Shown piece after piece: positions 10,268 through 19,002 of a stretch of 38,786 bases of DNA. This DNA comes from Ignavibacteriales bacterium (GTDB taxonomy: Bacteria; Bacteroidota; Ignavibacteria; Ignavibacteriales; Ignavibacteriaceae). Under the pieces are notes generated by a model. The model searched no databases. It was not told the origin of the DNA and saw nothing but the letters and a program-made list of their open reading frames with translations. A program made the translations under genes and the position numbers. Position 1 is the first letter of the stretch. The number at the start of each line of letters is the position of its first letter. The stretch lies in the NCBI GenBank assembly GCA_016182615.1, contig JACPGF010000105.1, forward strand, positions 1 through 38,786. The letters run 5' to 3'.

Positions 10268-11164
10268 ATGAATATTGACCCCAAGGGACATGGAACAGAG
10301 GAAGCACCTGCTTCCTCTCAACATGGACACATCTCCTTTACTATTGTTGCAAAAATTGTCCTCTACTCTCTTATTGTTGCCGTTGTATTAAAGGCATTTT
10401 TTGTTGAGGCGTACCGTATCCCAACCACTTCAATGGAGCAAACACTATTGCCCGGTGATATGATTCTGGTTAATAAAACCGCCTATCATTTTGCAGGTCC
10501 CGCGCAAATCCCATTTTTTGATACACCCGTTAAACGTGTTGTTCTTTTTAGGACAGGTCAAATAAACCGTTTTGATGTCGTAACCTTTTTGCATCCCGGC
10601 GGGCAGGAAGAAATTGTGCCTTCGCAGCCGCAGTACTATATTAAAAGGCTTATCGGCCTTCCCGGTGAAACCCTTAGCATTACAAACAAAAACGTGTATA
10701 TAAACGGCAGATTGTTAAGCGAGGGAAACCACGTTATGTTTAAAGATACGGTACCGGGTGAACCACAATCAAGCGAAAGAATTTTTCCGAAAGGCATGGA
10801 GTGGAACAGGGATGACTACGGCCCGATGCAGCTACCGTACAAAGGCATGCAGGTCTTTTTTACCGCTGACAACTTTCTGAAATACCGCGTTATTATCGCG
10901 AGGGAAACAGGCTCCTCGCTCGAGTGGAAAGCCGGAAAAATCTATTGCAACGGTACACTGATAAACAGCTACACATTCAAGGATAACTATTACTTTGCCA
11001 TGGGCGACAACCGCGATGACAGCTTTGACAGCCGTTATTGGGGTCCCGTACCTGAATCGAACATTTACGGCAAAGCCTCGTTTATCTATCTTTCGTTTGA
11101 ACCTTTCAGTGAGAGTTTCTTCACCTCTATCAGGTGGGCAAGGGCTCTCAGGATAATCCGGTAA
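10268..11164 (+). CDS. lepB: Signal peptidase I
   Basis: This membrane-bound serine/lysine protease removes signal peptides from secreted preproteins. An N-terminal membrane segment (about residues 24-46) precedes box B, RIPTTSMEQTLLPGD, with the likely nucleophile Ser55. Box D, YYIKRLIGLPGE, carries the general base Lys126, and box E is GDNRDDSFDSRYWG near residue 245. The 298-residue length fits Gram-negative enzymes with a large periplasmic insert. Only one membrane segment is evident before the catalytic domain. It lies 11 bp after lepA and is probably co-transcribed. Many predicted substrates with signal peptides are encoded in this same window. Confidence 0.96.
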   Translation: MNIDPKGHGTEEAPASSQHGHISFTIVAKIVLYSLIVAVVLKAFFVEAYRIPTTSMEQTLLPGDMILVNKTAYHFAGPAQIPFFDTPVKRVVLFRTGQINRFDVVTFLHPGGQEEIVPSQPQYYIKRLIGLPGETLSITNKNVYINGRLLSEGNHVMFKDTVPGEPQSSERIFPKGMEWNRDDYGPMQLPYKGMQVFFTADNFLKYRVIIARETGSSLEWKAGKIYCNGTLINSYTFKDNYYFAMGDNRDDSFDSRYWGPVPESNIYGKASFIYLSFEPFSESFFTSIRWARALRIIR

Positions 11165-11579
11165 ATAAAAGGAGCCTTTCAGCACCGGGGGCAAAACACC
11201 TGCAAAAAAAATTACTTCCCAACCCGGTAACCCTTGTACAGGATAAGTCTATAAAAAACTGAAACAGCCTATTAGTTATTTGGCATTGTAGCAGTTACGT
11301 CAAGTTGGTCTAATATAGCTCAAATTATGGACATACTCACTCAGTGAAAAGTTGAAGAGTAGGCAGATAGATGGATTTTTATTTACAACACATGGCATCA
11401 CTTCCGGACTTGTGCATTACAAGAAACGGGTGGGAGAGCTGTTCTATTTGACTAACTGCAAATTTTTTGGTATTTTGCAAAAAACAGTTTACAATAATGC
11501 AGTATTATTATTGCTTCATTAAAATATCCGGTAATATTTTTAACAATAAAGGGTTACTAAACTAAATACAGTGGATAAA
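11165..11579. other. 415-bp intergenic region between lepB and the next secreted-protein gene
   Basis: I find no convincing ORF here. It should carry the end of the lepA-lepB transcript, though I see no strong terminator hairpin. It also holds the promoter candidate at 11447-11478 and a long AT-rich leader of about 100 bp before the next gene. Confidence 0.6.
11447..11478 (+). promoter_or_regulatory. Bacteroidota-type promoter candidate (TTTG-N20-TATTTTGC)
   Basis: TTTG at 11447-11450 is followed after exactly 20 bases by TATTTTGC at 11471-11478. The known Bacteroidota sigma-A consensus is TTTG, 19-21 bases, then TAnnTTTG, so both the first box and the spacing match and the second box is close. 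It would drive the two-gene T9SS-cargo operon starting at 11580. Confidence 0.45.
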
Positions 11580-13268
11580 ATGAAAATTTTCTTAGTCATC
11601 ATAACATTATTCTCCTTTGCCCATACCATAAATGCCCAATGGGGTACAACTGCAAATAATAATTTACGCGTTTCAAACCAAGGTTTAGGTGTAAGTGCAG
11701 CAGAAGATGGCAATAGTGGAACTTTTATACTGTTTGGCACTGGTTCACAACCGCATACGGTAGGCATGCAATGGGTTGACCGGTATGGTATTGTCCGCTG
11801 GCCGCTAAATCTGGCTATACATGGGAAATGGGCAGACAAGGGGTCATTTAATGTTATTAAATCTGGTTTTGGCAGCGCTTTTATAATATATAAAGATGGA
11901 AGAGAAGTCCGAAGGTACCCGAACGGAATAGTGGTATATCATTGGGAAATATTTATGAACAAAGTGGATACATCGGGTGAACTGCTGTTGGGGAGCGAAG
12001 GGGGAAAAATCACTGATGACACCCTGCAAATAGACGGATTCAATGTAATCCCTTCAGAGGACGGCGGGCTATATATAGCATGGAACAGCATATTTGATGA
12101 TGAATACAGCGATTCCTCCGCGTATTACGTGCAAAAAATAGGAGCTGATGGCAAAAGAAAGTGGGGGAATAACGGGATACTAATTTATACAGCCACCAGG
12201 TCAAGCTACATTAAACCTGAAATATCAAGAAAATTCCCTGATGGAATATTCGTTTGGTACAATAGTAAGTATCAGTCTTTTTTAGCAAGCTTTGATGGGA
12301 ATGCAACGAAACGGTGGGTAAAAACAAATAAATACTGGTATCAGTTACCAATCGGTTTACCTGATGGCGGCGGTATGTGGATTTACACCTCAACAATGAA
12401 TGGAAGCGGGCTTAAACAGTTCAATGGTAATAGGATCGATAGTTCCGGGCAAATGTTATGGAATGATACAGCAAAAGTATTAGATTATAATTACTATGAT
12501 TGCGGAATTACAGATATCAAACTACTCGATAGCAGTCAGGTTGCATATTTTTGGGGACGAGTTTACGAAAACAGTTCAAAAACTGAAGGATATTTTCAAA
12601 TTCTGAAACCTGACGGCACGCTATACTACCGTTATGGGAGCAAGTTGGTGGGTCCAGCATCAGCCAGTGTTCGTCCAATTAAAATTGTTCTTTCTGATGA
12701 AGGTAACTTCATTTTACTATGGACAAATAACGATTCTATTTCCGGAAATGGTTATTGTTGCCAGAAGTTTAACAAATTATTTAAACCTTTGTGGAATACT
12801 GATAAAGTTTTCTATGCACATATTCTTCAAGAATTTGCATCAATCATTTCGGATGGTAATAGCGGGGTTATCGCGGTTTGGACGCAATTTTATCCGAACC
12901 CTTTGGGGACATACGCGCAGCAGGTTAGTAAAAATGGCAATTTGGGGGAGGTTTTAACATCTGTTGAAAATACAACAGACATGCAATCGCCCGGGAACTT
13001 CTTTATTAAAAATTATCCGAACCCATTTAATTCAACAACAAAAATTATGTTTAAAAACAACACAAATTCAAACGTGCTGATTAATATTTATAACAGCCTT
13101 GGGCAGTTGGTAAAGCGCCTTATTGATGAATACAGACCAATTGGCTCATATCAAACAACATGGGATGGCAGGGATACGGGAAATAACTGGCTGCCATCGG
13201 GAATATATTTTGCAAGGATAATTGCGGGTCCTAATAGCGGGACAGCGAAAATAATCATGTTAAAATAA
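11580..13268 (+). CDS. Secreted protein with T9SS/FlgD-like C-terminal sorting domain
   Basis: The ORF can open at a GTG (11571), but the ATG at 11580 gives a clean signal peptide (MKIFLVIITLFSFAHTINAQW) and 562 residues, so I prefer it. The body has a loosely recurring motif of Asp-Gly-rich turn plus hydrophobic-aromatic strand (AEDGNSGTFILFG, SEDGGLYIAWNS, LPDGGGMWIYTS, ISDGNSGVIAVWTQ), suggesting a beta-propeller or similar repeat fold. The C-terminus (NYPNPFNSTTKIMF...GIYFARIIAG...KIIMLK) is a T9SS sorting domain with FlgD-like Ig character. The M6-type protease starts 13 bp downstream, so the pair is probably an operon. The function is unknown; export to the surface or medium is inferred. 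Confidence 0.88.
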   Translation: MKIFLVIITLFSFAHTINAQWGTTANNNLRVSNQGLGVSAAEDGNSGTFILFGTGSQPHTVGMQWVDRYGIVRWPLNLAIHGKWADKGSFNVIKSGFGSAFIIYKDGREVRRYPNGIVVYHWEIFMNKVDTSGELLLGSEGGKITDDTLQIDGFNVIPSEDGGLYIAWNSIFDDEYSDSSAYYVQKIGADGKRKWGNNGILIYTATRSSYIKPEISRKFPDGIFVWYNSKYQSFLASFDGNATKRWVKTNKYWYQLPIGLPDGGGMWIYTSTMNGSGLKQFNGNRIDSSGQMLWNDTAKVLDYNYYDCGITDIKLLDSSQVAYFWGRVYENSSKTEGYFQILKPDGTLYYRYGSKLVGPASASVRPIKIVLSDEGNFILLWTNNDSISGNGYCCQKFNKLFKPLWNTDKVFYAHILQEFASIISDGNSGVIAVWTQFYPNPLGTYAQQVSKNGNLGEVLTSVENTTDMQSPGNFFIKNYPNPFNSTTKIMFKNNTNSNVLINIYNSLGQLVKRLIDEYRPIGSYQTTWDGRDTGNNWLPSGIYFARIIAGPNSGTAKIIMLK

Positions 13269-13281
13269 TTGCGGAGGTTAT

Positions 13282-16200
13282 ATGAAAATCGGGATTAAAG
13301 TCCTGTTTTTTTTGTTCTTTTTAACGCGCGTCCTTTTCTGCGCGCCTATTGATACAGGGATGAAAACCTGGGTGCAGCCAAATGGATATACTTTTACCGC
13401 GCGTATGCACGGGGATGAGTTTTCAGCACGATTTACCATGGAAACTAATTATGAGGTTTATCAAGGCGTTGACGGATGGTACTATTATGGTGTCCTTAAT
13501 AACGATGGTATTGTTGTTTCGAGCGAAATAAAAATTGGTATTGGTATGCCTCCTCCAGAATCTTACAATATTGTATTACCGCAAGGGCGTATGACAGAAA
13601 TCGATAATCAAAGGCAAATATTTGCTCAGCAGCTCGCTTTGGCCAAAGAACAGTATGCCAACAAAAGAATCGAAGCTGGCAGTAACCCTGTTGTAATGAA
13701 AATTGGCGTTATTCTCGTCGATTTTGCAGATAGCGCTCATTATCGTCAAGGAGCAGCCTACCCTTATGGTTACAAAAAAGAAAAATTTAGTAAAATGCTT
13801 TTTTCAAATGATGGCGATTGGTTTGATACTTTATTAACAATTCCACCAAAGCACCCTGAAGCAAATAAAGTGTATGGCTCTCTTAGGGATTACTATAACC
13901 AGCAATCGCTGAATAAACTGGATATCAAAGGACTTAATGGAGTAACTGCTGAAATTTTAAATCCAGTAGATCCTCTTCACACCGGTATTCCGGATTGGGT
14001 GTATTTAAGTGAAACAAAAGACTATTGGGCAAATATGCCGATCGGGTATGATGGTGCCTTCAGAAGTGAGGTTCTATCAGCGTTCCAAAATAAATTTGGC
14101 TCAACCGATTTCAGCCAATACAGCCGTTTATTATTTATATATGCTGGAGATTTTAATGCAAATGGATATTTACATTCGCATGCCGATCCGCTTTTCCAGT
14201 ATGTAACATCTGAAAGATACTTTAATGTCTTTTCCCATATCGGTGTCCATGCGCACGAATTTGGTCATCTGCTTGGCGCTGATGATGAATATGGCGGCGA
14301 GTCTGTTAGCACGTATTTTGACTTAATGGATAAAGGCTGTAATAATGGTTATCACCCAAATACTGCTTTTAATAATGGTTCCTGCCCCGCAGGACATAAT
14401 CCAAATAACCGGATTCAATTTGGTTGGGTTACGCCGGTTACGTTGAATGACACATATTATACCGATCTTGCAATAAATTATAATTATCAAAATCCAGTAT
14501 ATTATAAATTGGACATTCCTGAGGACGGACAAAAATTTTATATTATAGAAAACCGCTTGCGAGCGGGGTTTGATCAGTTTACCCCGAACGACCCTAATTA
14601 TATCCCCACCGATCCAAACGACCCGAATGGAAATCAGGGAGGACTGCTTATTTGGGCAATTGACGAGACCAATAATGAACACGATAAAGCTCAATTGAAG
14701 GAAGCAGCAAGTACTGTTGGATACAACAACGGTGCTTCAACGCCATTTCCATATAATAGCCCTGATCTTATCTCAGGATTGAACCTAACTCAAGCAACAC
14801 TGCCAAATAATTCAATTGCAGGCCTTACAAATCCCGGAATAGAGTTTCTGAACATACGATGGGATAGCGCAACTAAAAACGTTTTGTTAAATATCCATCA
14901 CGATTATTCACAAGGCAGTACGATATACACACAAAACACAACACTTTCCGGCAGTCTGGTATATGATAAAGGAGTGGTTGTATTAAGTGGTGTAACACTT
15001 ACAATAGACCCTAATACCACGATTAGTTTACCTTTTGGTAAAAAATTCGTTTTGTTTGACGGAGCAAACTTGGTAGTGAATGGCGGCGTTAATGCTCCTG
15101 TAATATTCAGGAATTCAGGAAGTAGTTGGGGTGGGATACAATTAATTGGAGCAAACTCACAAATAACAGGGAGTAATTATAGGATTGAACATGCAGCGTT
15201 TGCTTTTGACATTCCGTATGGCAGAAATATAACATTTACTGGTGGCACTTTTTTGTACTGCTCTAATCTATTCAATTTGGGGGGGTACTGTACAAATAGT
15301 TCCACGATCAATATTGATAATTGCAGGATATATAATACACCTTCACACAGTTTGATTGCTCTATTTCCTGCATCAATTAATATCAGTAATTGTGATTTGC
15401 AAGGTTCAAATGCTACTTTTGAGGGACGTGTTAATTGCAGTCTGGTAAATAATAATTTGAGAGAAGGTTCTAACCTGAATCTTAGATCTGGGGCTACAAT
15501 AAACCAGATAAAAAACAATATATTCTTAAATAGTAGTGTTACAGGTATATCCTCAAATGCAAATATAACCTATAACTGTATTTATCCTGCCCCATCCCCC
15601 GGTAATAACATTTTTAACAATATTGGTAATTTTTCTGCCGATCCCAGATTCCAATATAATGGTTCAAATTTTTATCTTGCTCCAAAATCGCCCTGTATTG
15701 ATGCAGGCGATCCTTCAATGGCATGCGGCAATGAACCCGCGCCAAATGGCGGAAGAATTAACATGGGTACTGATGGAAACACGGCATTAGCAACAACAAC
15801 AAGCATTGACTTGGAGGCCAATGGCAATGGTTTAGTTTTATACGGTGACTTTTTAACAAAAAGGAAATGGTCTTTAAACTCGAATTTAATCATTCCTTTT
15901 GGCACCACTGCCGAATTTCAACCTGGCAGCGGGTTCCGTTTTACCAATCAAAATAATTTATTAGTCGAAGGAAGTTTGCACGCGCTTGGTTTTAATGACA
16001 ATCCTATAGTTTTTGATTTTTATTCAGAAGCTGAAGGGCAGAATAGCGGCATCAAACTTGAAAATAATGAGTCAAATTCAAGTTTTCAATATTGTGAAGT
16101 TAAAAATGCATTCAGGGGATTTGAAATCAGGGCATCTTCACCTGTATTGGAGTATTTGAATATTCACGATTGCTTCGATGGTATGTATATGGAAAATTGT

Positions 16201-17469
16201 TATTATTTCCCGGATTCACGTGAAGGGATAAAACTTATAAATAGTACCGTAAACAATAACTGGTATGGCCTTAACCTTTCAACTGCCAGTCCATTATTAA
16301 TTGGCAATACGATAACTAATAACAGCCGGGGTGTCAATTGCATGGCTGAATCTATACCATATTTTGGTGATGTTGACGGTGTAGAAGGGTTGAACACAGT
16401 TACCGACAATAGAATATCCATCTATTCGAATGCCTCATCACCCCTATTAGGAATGGTGGATGGAATGCAGTTTGGCGGACTAAATATCATTGGTGCAACT
16501 GATTATTATATATTCTCAGAAAACAGTAGTAAAGTAATTTTTGCCCAGAATAATTACTGGAGCGCCCCGAAACCCGATGACATGAAGTTTTATCCGGATC
16601 CACAATATTTTGATTGTAATTATTATTTAACCTCACCACCATTTGGCAAAAGCCAGATCCCCAATAACAAAAAAAGTGCTAAAATTGTAACTGATAATGA
16701 CAAAGTGCTGCATCCTCAAATAAAGAACGCGCTTAAATATTTAACGTCAGGCAAGTACAATGAAGCATTTCAAATTTGTAAATCGCTCATTGATAATAAT
16801 CATGATTCAGCATTTGCTTTTGATGCTGTCCGGATAATTCAAAAAGTCAGTTATGCGGCTAGATTAAAGGACAGCGTTACAAATTATTTAATGTCTTTGG
16901 GCCTTACTGGTTTTCAAAGTGAAATTAATATATACGCCAAAATATTGCTTGCTGATATTCTAAAAGCAGACTACGCTCAAAGATTAGACAGTATTTTAGT
17001 GTCATATCCAAACTCGGTTTTTGCACCTTATGTCTATTTCAAAAAGTTTAATTATTACTTGTTTGAAAAAAACAATGAAGAATTAGCTCGTGAAATTAGT
17101 TCGGAAATGGCGCTATTTTACCCTGCAAATTCCCTTACAAAAGAAACGTGGCATTTACTTGGTGATACTACCGAAGCAAAAAGAATTGTAAAAACACAGC
17201 CAAAAGAAATGTCCGGCGAAATTGCAAGCTTCCCAAATCCGTTTAATCCATCGACATCACTGCGTTACAACGTGAACGTTCGGGGAGCGGTTAGTTTAAT
17301 TATTTACAATGTCCTTGGTGAGCAAGTGAAGCAATTGGTAAATGAAGTAAAAGAACCGGGAATCTATGAGGTAAGTTTTAACGCGAGCCAATTACCAACA
17401 GGCATGTATATCTGTCATTTTACGACAAGTAATTCGAAAAAAGTATTAAAATTATTGTTGATTAAATAA
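13282..17469 (+). CDS. Secreted M6-family-like metalloprotease with beta-helix region and T9SS sorting domain
   Basis: A 1395-residue protein preceded by a good GGAGG Shine-Dalgarno. It has a signal peptide (about 1-22), an M6 (immune inhibitor A-like) protease domain around 130-440 with the zinc motif HEFGHLLGADDEYG at residue 325 (HExxHxxGxxD), then about 540-1110 of Asn/Gly/Ile-rich right-handed beta-helix-type repeats including CIDAGDPS. A helical, TPR-like stretch (about 1130-1290) follows, then a C-terminal sorting domain (FPNPFNPSTSLRY, VLGEQV, PTGMYICHF). It is predicted to be a T9SS-exported endopeptidase for protein breakdown. The beta-helix may bind carbohydrate or act as a spacer. 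It is operonic with the preceding gene, and a terminator follows at once. Confidence 0.92.
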   Translation: MKIGIKVLFFLFFLTRVLFCAPIDTGMKTWVQPNGYTFTARMHGDEFSARFTMETNYEVYQGVDGWYYYGVLNNDGIVVSSEIKIGIGMPPPESYNIVLPQGRMTEIDNQRQIFAQQLALAKEQYANKRIEAGSNPVVMKIGVILVDFADSAHYRQGAAYPYGYKKEKFSKMLFSNDGDWFDTLLTIPPKHPEANKVYGSLRDYYNQQSLNKLDIKGLNGVTAEILNPVDPLHTGIPDWVYLSETKDYWANMPIGYDGAFRSEVLSAFQNKFGSTDFSQYSRLLFIYAGDFNANGYLHSHADPLFQYVTSERYFNVFSHIGVHAHEFGHLLGADDEYGGESVSTYFDLMDKGCNNGYHPNTAFNNGSCPAGHNPNNRIQFGWVTPVTLNDTYYTDLAINYNYQNPVYYKLDIPEDGQKFYIIENRLRAGFDQFTPNDPNYIPTDPNDPNGNQGGLLIWAIDETNNEHDKAQLKEAASTVGYNNGASTPFPYNSPDLISGLNLTQATLPNNSIAGLTNPGIEFLNIRWDSATKNVLLNIHHDYSQGSTIYTQNTTLSGSLVYDKGVVVLSGVTLTIDPNTTISLPFGKKFVLFDGANLVVNGGVNAPVIFRNSGSSWGGIQLIGANSQITGSNYRIEHAAFAFDIPYGRNITFTGGTFLYCSNLFNLGGYCTNSSTINIDNCRIYNTPSHSLIALFPASINISNCDLQGSNATFEGRVNCSLVNNNLREGSNLNLRSGATINQIKNNIFLNSSVTGISSNANITYNCIYPAPSPGNNIFNNIGNFSADPRFQYNGSNFYLAPKSPCIDAGDPSMACGNEPAPNGGRINMGTDGNTALATTTSIDLEANGNGLVLYGDFLTKRKWSLNSNLIIPFGTTAEFQPGSGFRFTNQNNLLVEGSLHALGFNDNPIVFDFYSEAEGQNSGIKLENNESNSSFQYCEVKNAFRGFEIRASSPVLEYLNIHDCFDGMYMENCYYFPDSREGIKLINSTVNNNWYGLNLSTASPLLIGNTITNNSRGVNCMAESIPYFGDVDGVEGLNTVTDNRISIYSNASSPLLGMVDGMQFGGLNIIGATDYYIFSENSSKVIFAQNNYWSAPKPDDMKFYPDPQYFDCNYYLTSPPFGKSQIPNNKKSAKIVTDNDKVLHPQIKNALKYLTSGKYNEAFQICKSLIDNNHDSAFAFDAVRIIQKVSYAARLKDSVTNYLMSLGLTGFQSEINIYAKILLADILKADYAQRLDSILVSYPNSVFAPYVYFKKFNYYLFEKNNEELAREISSEMALFYPANSLTKETWHLLGDTTEAKRIVKTQPKEMSGEIASFPNPFNPSTSLRYNVNVRGAVSLIIYNVLGEQVKQLVNEVKEPGIYEVSFNASQLPTGMYICHFTTSNSKKVLKLLLIK

Positions 17470-17500
17470 ATCTTCTTAATGGTTTTTCAGCAATGAAAAG

Positions 17501-17536
17501 GCAGCCGGGCTGTGCCACCCGGCTGCTTTATTTATT
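17501..17536 (+). terminator. Rho-independent terminator after the M6 protease
   Basis: GCAGCCGGG (17501-17509) pairs with CCCGGCTGC (17518-17526), a 9-bp GC-rich stem with an 8-base loop, followed by TTTATTTATT. It lies 32 bp after the stop codon, between convergent genes. Confidence 0.85.
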
Positions 17537-17647
17537 AAATGGAGTTGTTGCTTGTAATTTAAGTTAGCCACAAATCAGTTTACGATATTAAATTTTCTTT
17601 CTATTCTTGCAGATAAGTAGATTAACGCTGCTACAACAATTTTACCA

Positions 17648-18685
17648 TTAGCATAGTTCTAGTTTTTTGTGCAGTTGTAAAATGGCTTGCACCAAATCCT
17701 CTGCACCATGCCTGATGACGTCACACGCGGGTAACCCGAAACGGTCCTGTACCCGCTTCCGCTCATCTTCCGCTTCGGCAGCGGTATATTTGCGGCTGTT
17801 TATTGCAATACCTATTACCTTGCAGGGAAACATAATCGAAGCTGTATCCTCGTAGGTTTTAATTACCCTGTCCAATGGTGGTATTTTTATATTAGCCATT
17901 CCATGAATATATTCACGTCCCATTTCATAACACATGATAAGCCCGTGCGGGATGCTGCCATGCAAAAGTCCCAGTGTTACCGAGGAATACCGCGGATGAA
18001 ACAGGCTTCCCTGACCTTCGATATTGATAATTTTATGATGCTGGTTTTGCAATACCAGTTTTTCTGCCGAGCCGTTAATAAAATCGGCCACAACAGCATC
18101 TATGGGGATGCCGTCACCTTCGATAAGAATTCCCGTTTGCCCTGTCGCGACAAATTTAGCATCATGCCCCGCGGCAACAAGTGCCCTGTTTAGCTCAAGG
18201 CTCACAATCATTTTGCCAAGGCTGCAATCATTCCCAACTGTGTGGACGCGAAGGCAGTTTTCGTTAATGCCTTTCCGGTTTACCACGTCATGTTCATCGT
18301 TCCTGCGTATGTCAATCAGCCTGACACCCGCTTTCCGGGCGGCTGAAAGCATTTCAGCATCTTCATGCAGGAAGTCATGCAGGCCATTAATGATATTCAT
18401 CTGTAATCCAATAGCCTCAAGAATAATTGACCGGTAAGAGGGAGGAATTTTTCCACCGGGAGTTGCAACGCCTATCAACAGCGTGTCCGCATCAGGAAAA
18501 TCGTGAAACGATGAAACTACCGGTACATTACCCACGCCGAGCAGCTCGGCACTAGTTTTACCAGCAAGTGCGCGGTCGAAAATACAAAGTACTTCTTCGG
18601 GCTTATAATAGATAAGGTTCCGGGCAGTTTTACCATTATGCGGATTTGTCAGTCCTTCGGTAAGCAGGATAATTTTTCTTGGCAT
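17648..18685 (-). CDS. DUF1611 family protein, DgcN-like (possible D-glutamate N-acetyltransferase)
   Basis: The 345-residue product matches the two-part DUF1611 layout: an N-terminal Rossmann-like domain (about 1-130) and a C-terminal P-loop-like domain starting HTVGNDCSLGKMIVSLEL (about 148), with family-typical FVATGQTGILIEGDGI and VVADFINGSAEKL. Members have been annotated as NAD-dependent epimerases and, for DgcN, described as D-glutamate N-acetyltransferase. They often neighbour an enolase-superfamily dipeptide epimerase. No such partner is within this window, so the substrate assignment is tentative. It is monocistronic here, convergent with the M6 protease gene and divergent from the M16 genes. 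ATG start; no clear Shine-Dalgarno. Confidence 0.82.
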   Translation of the reverse strand: MPRKIILLTEGLTNPHNGKTARNLIYYKPEEVLCIFDRALAGKTSAELLGVGNVPVVSSFHDFPDADTLLIGVATPGGKIPPSYRSIILEAIGLQMNIINGLHDFLHEDAEMLSAARKAGVRLIDIRRNDEHDVVNRKGINENCLRVHTVGNDCSLGKMIVSLELNRALVAAGHDAKFVATGQTGILIEGDGIPIDAVVADFINGSAEKLVLQNQHHKIINIEGQGSLFHPRYSSVTLGLLHGSIPHGLIMCYEMGREYIHGMANIKIPPLDRVIKTYEDTASIMFPCKVIGIAINSRKYTAAEAEDERKRVQDRFGLPACDVIRHGAEDLVQAILQLHKKLELC

Positions 18686-19002
18686 GGGTGAAATTCTCTG
18701 TAATTCTGGATAAACGGTACGCTAAAATTACAAATTACACGGCAATTTTACGTTAAAAAAGCGTTAATTGACAACATTCGCCGGTTTTTTATTCGCAGTT
18801 AGAAGCGTGGTTTTGCATAGCTCCCCGGATTGCTTCAACCCGAAGATAATCTTTAAGCCATGTATTTTACTGCAATAATATTTGCTCCATCAAAATATTT
18901 TCGTTTTCTGTCATTTCATTATCAGTTTAACTGGCAAAGTATAAACCATCTTGCGGGAATTTATTAACTTGCAGTACTCTCTAAAACTAATTAGGACCGT
19001 CC
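18686..19002. other. 317-bp divergent intergenic region
   Basis: This AT-rich spacer between the DUF1611 gene and the M16 genes has no supported ORF. It contains TAACTTGC at 18965-18972, about 30 bp before the M16 start, which resembles the -7 box of this group, but no TTTG lies at the right distance upstream. Promoters for both flanking genes must lie here. Confidence 0.5.
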
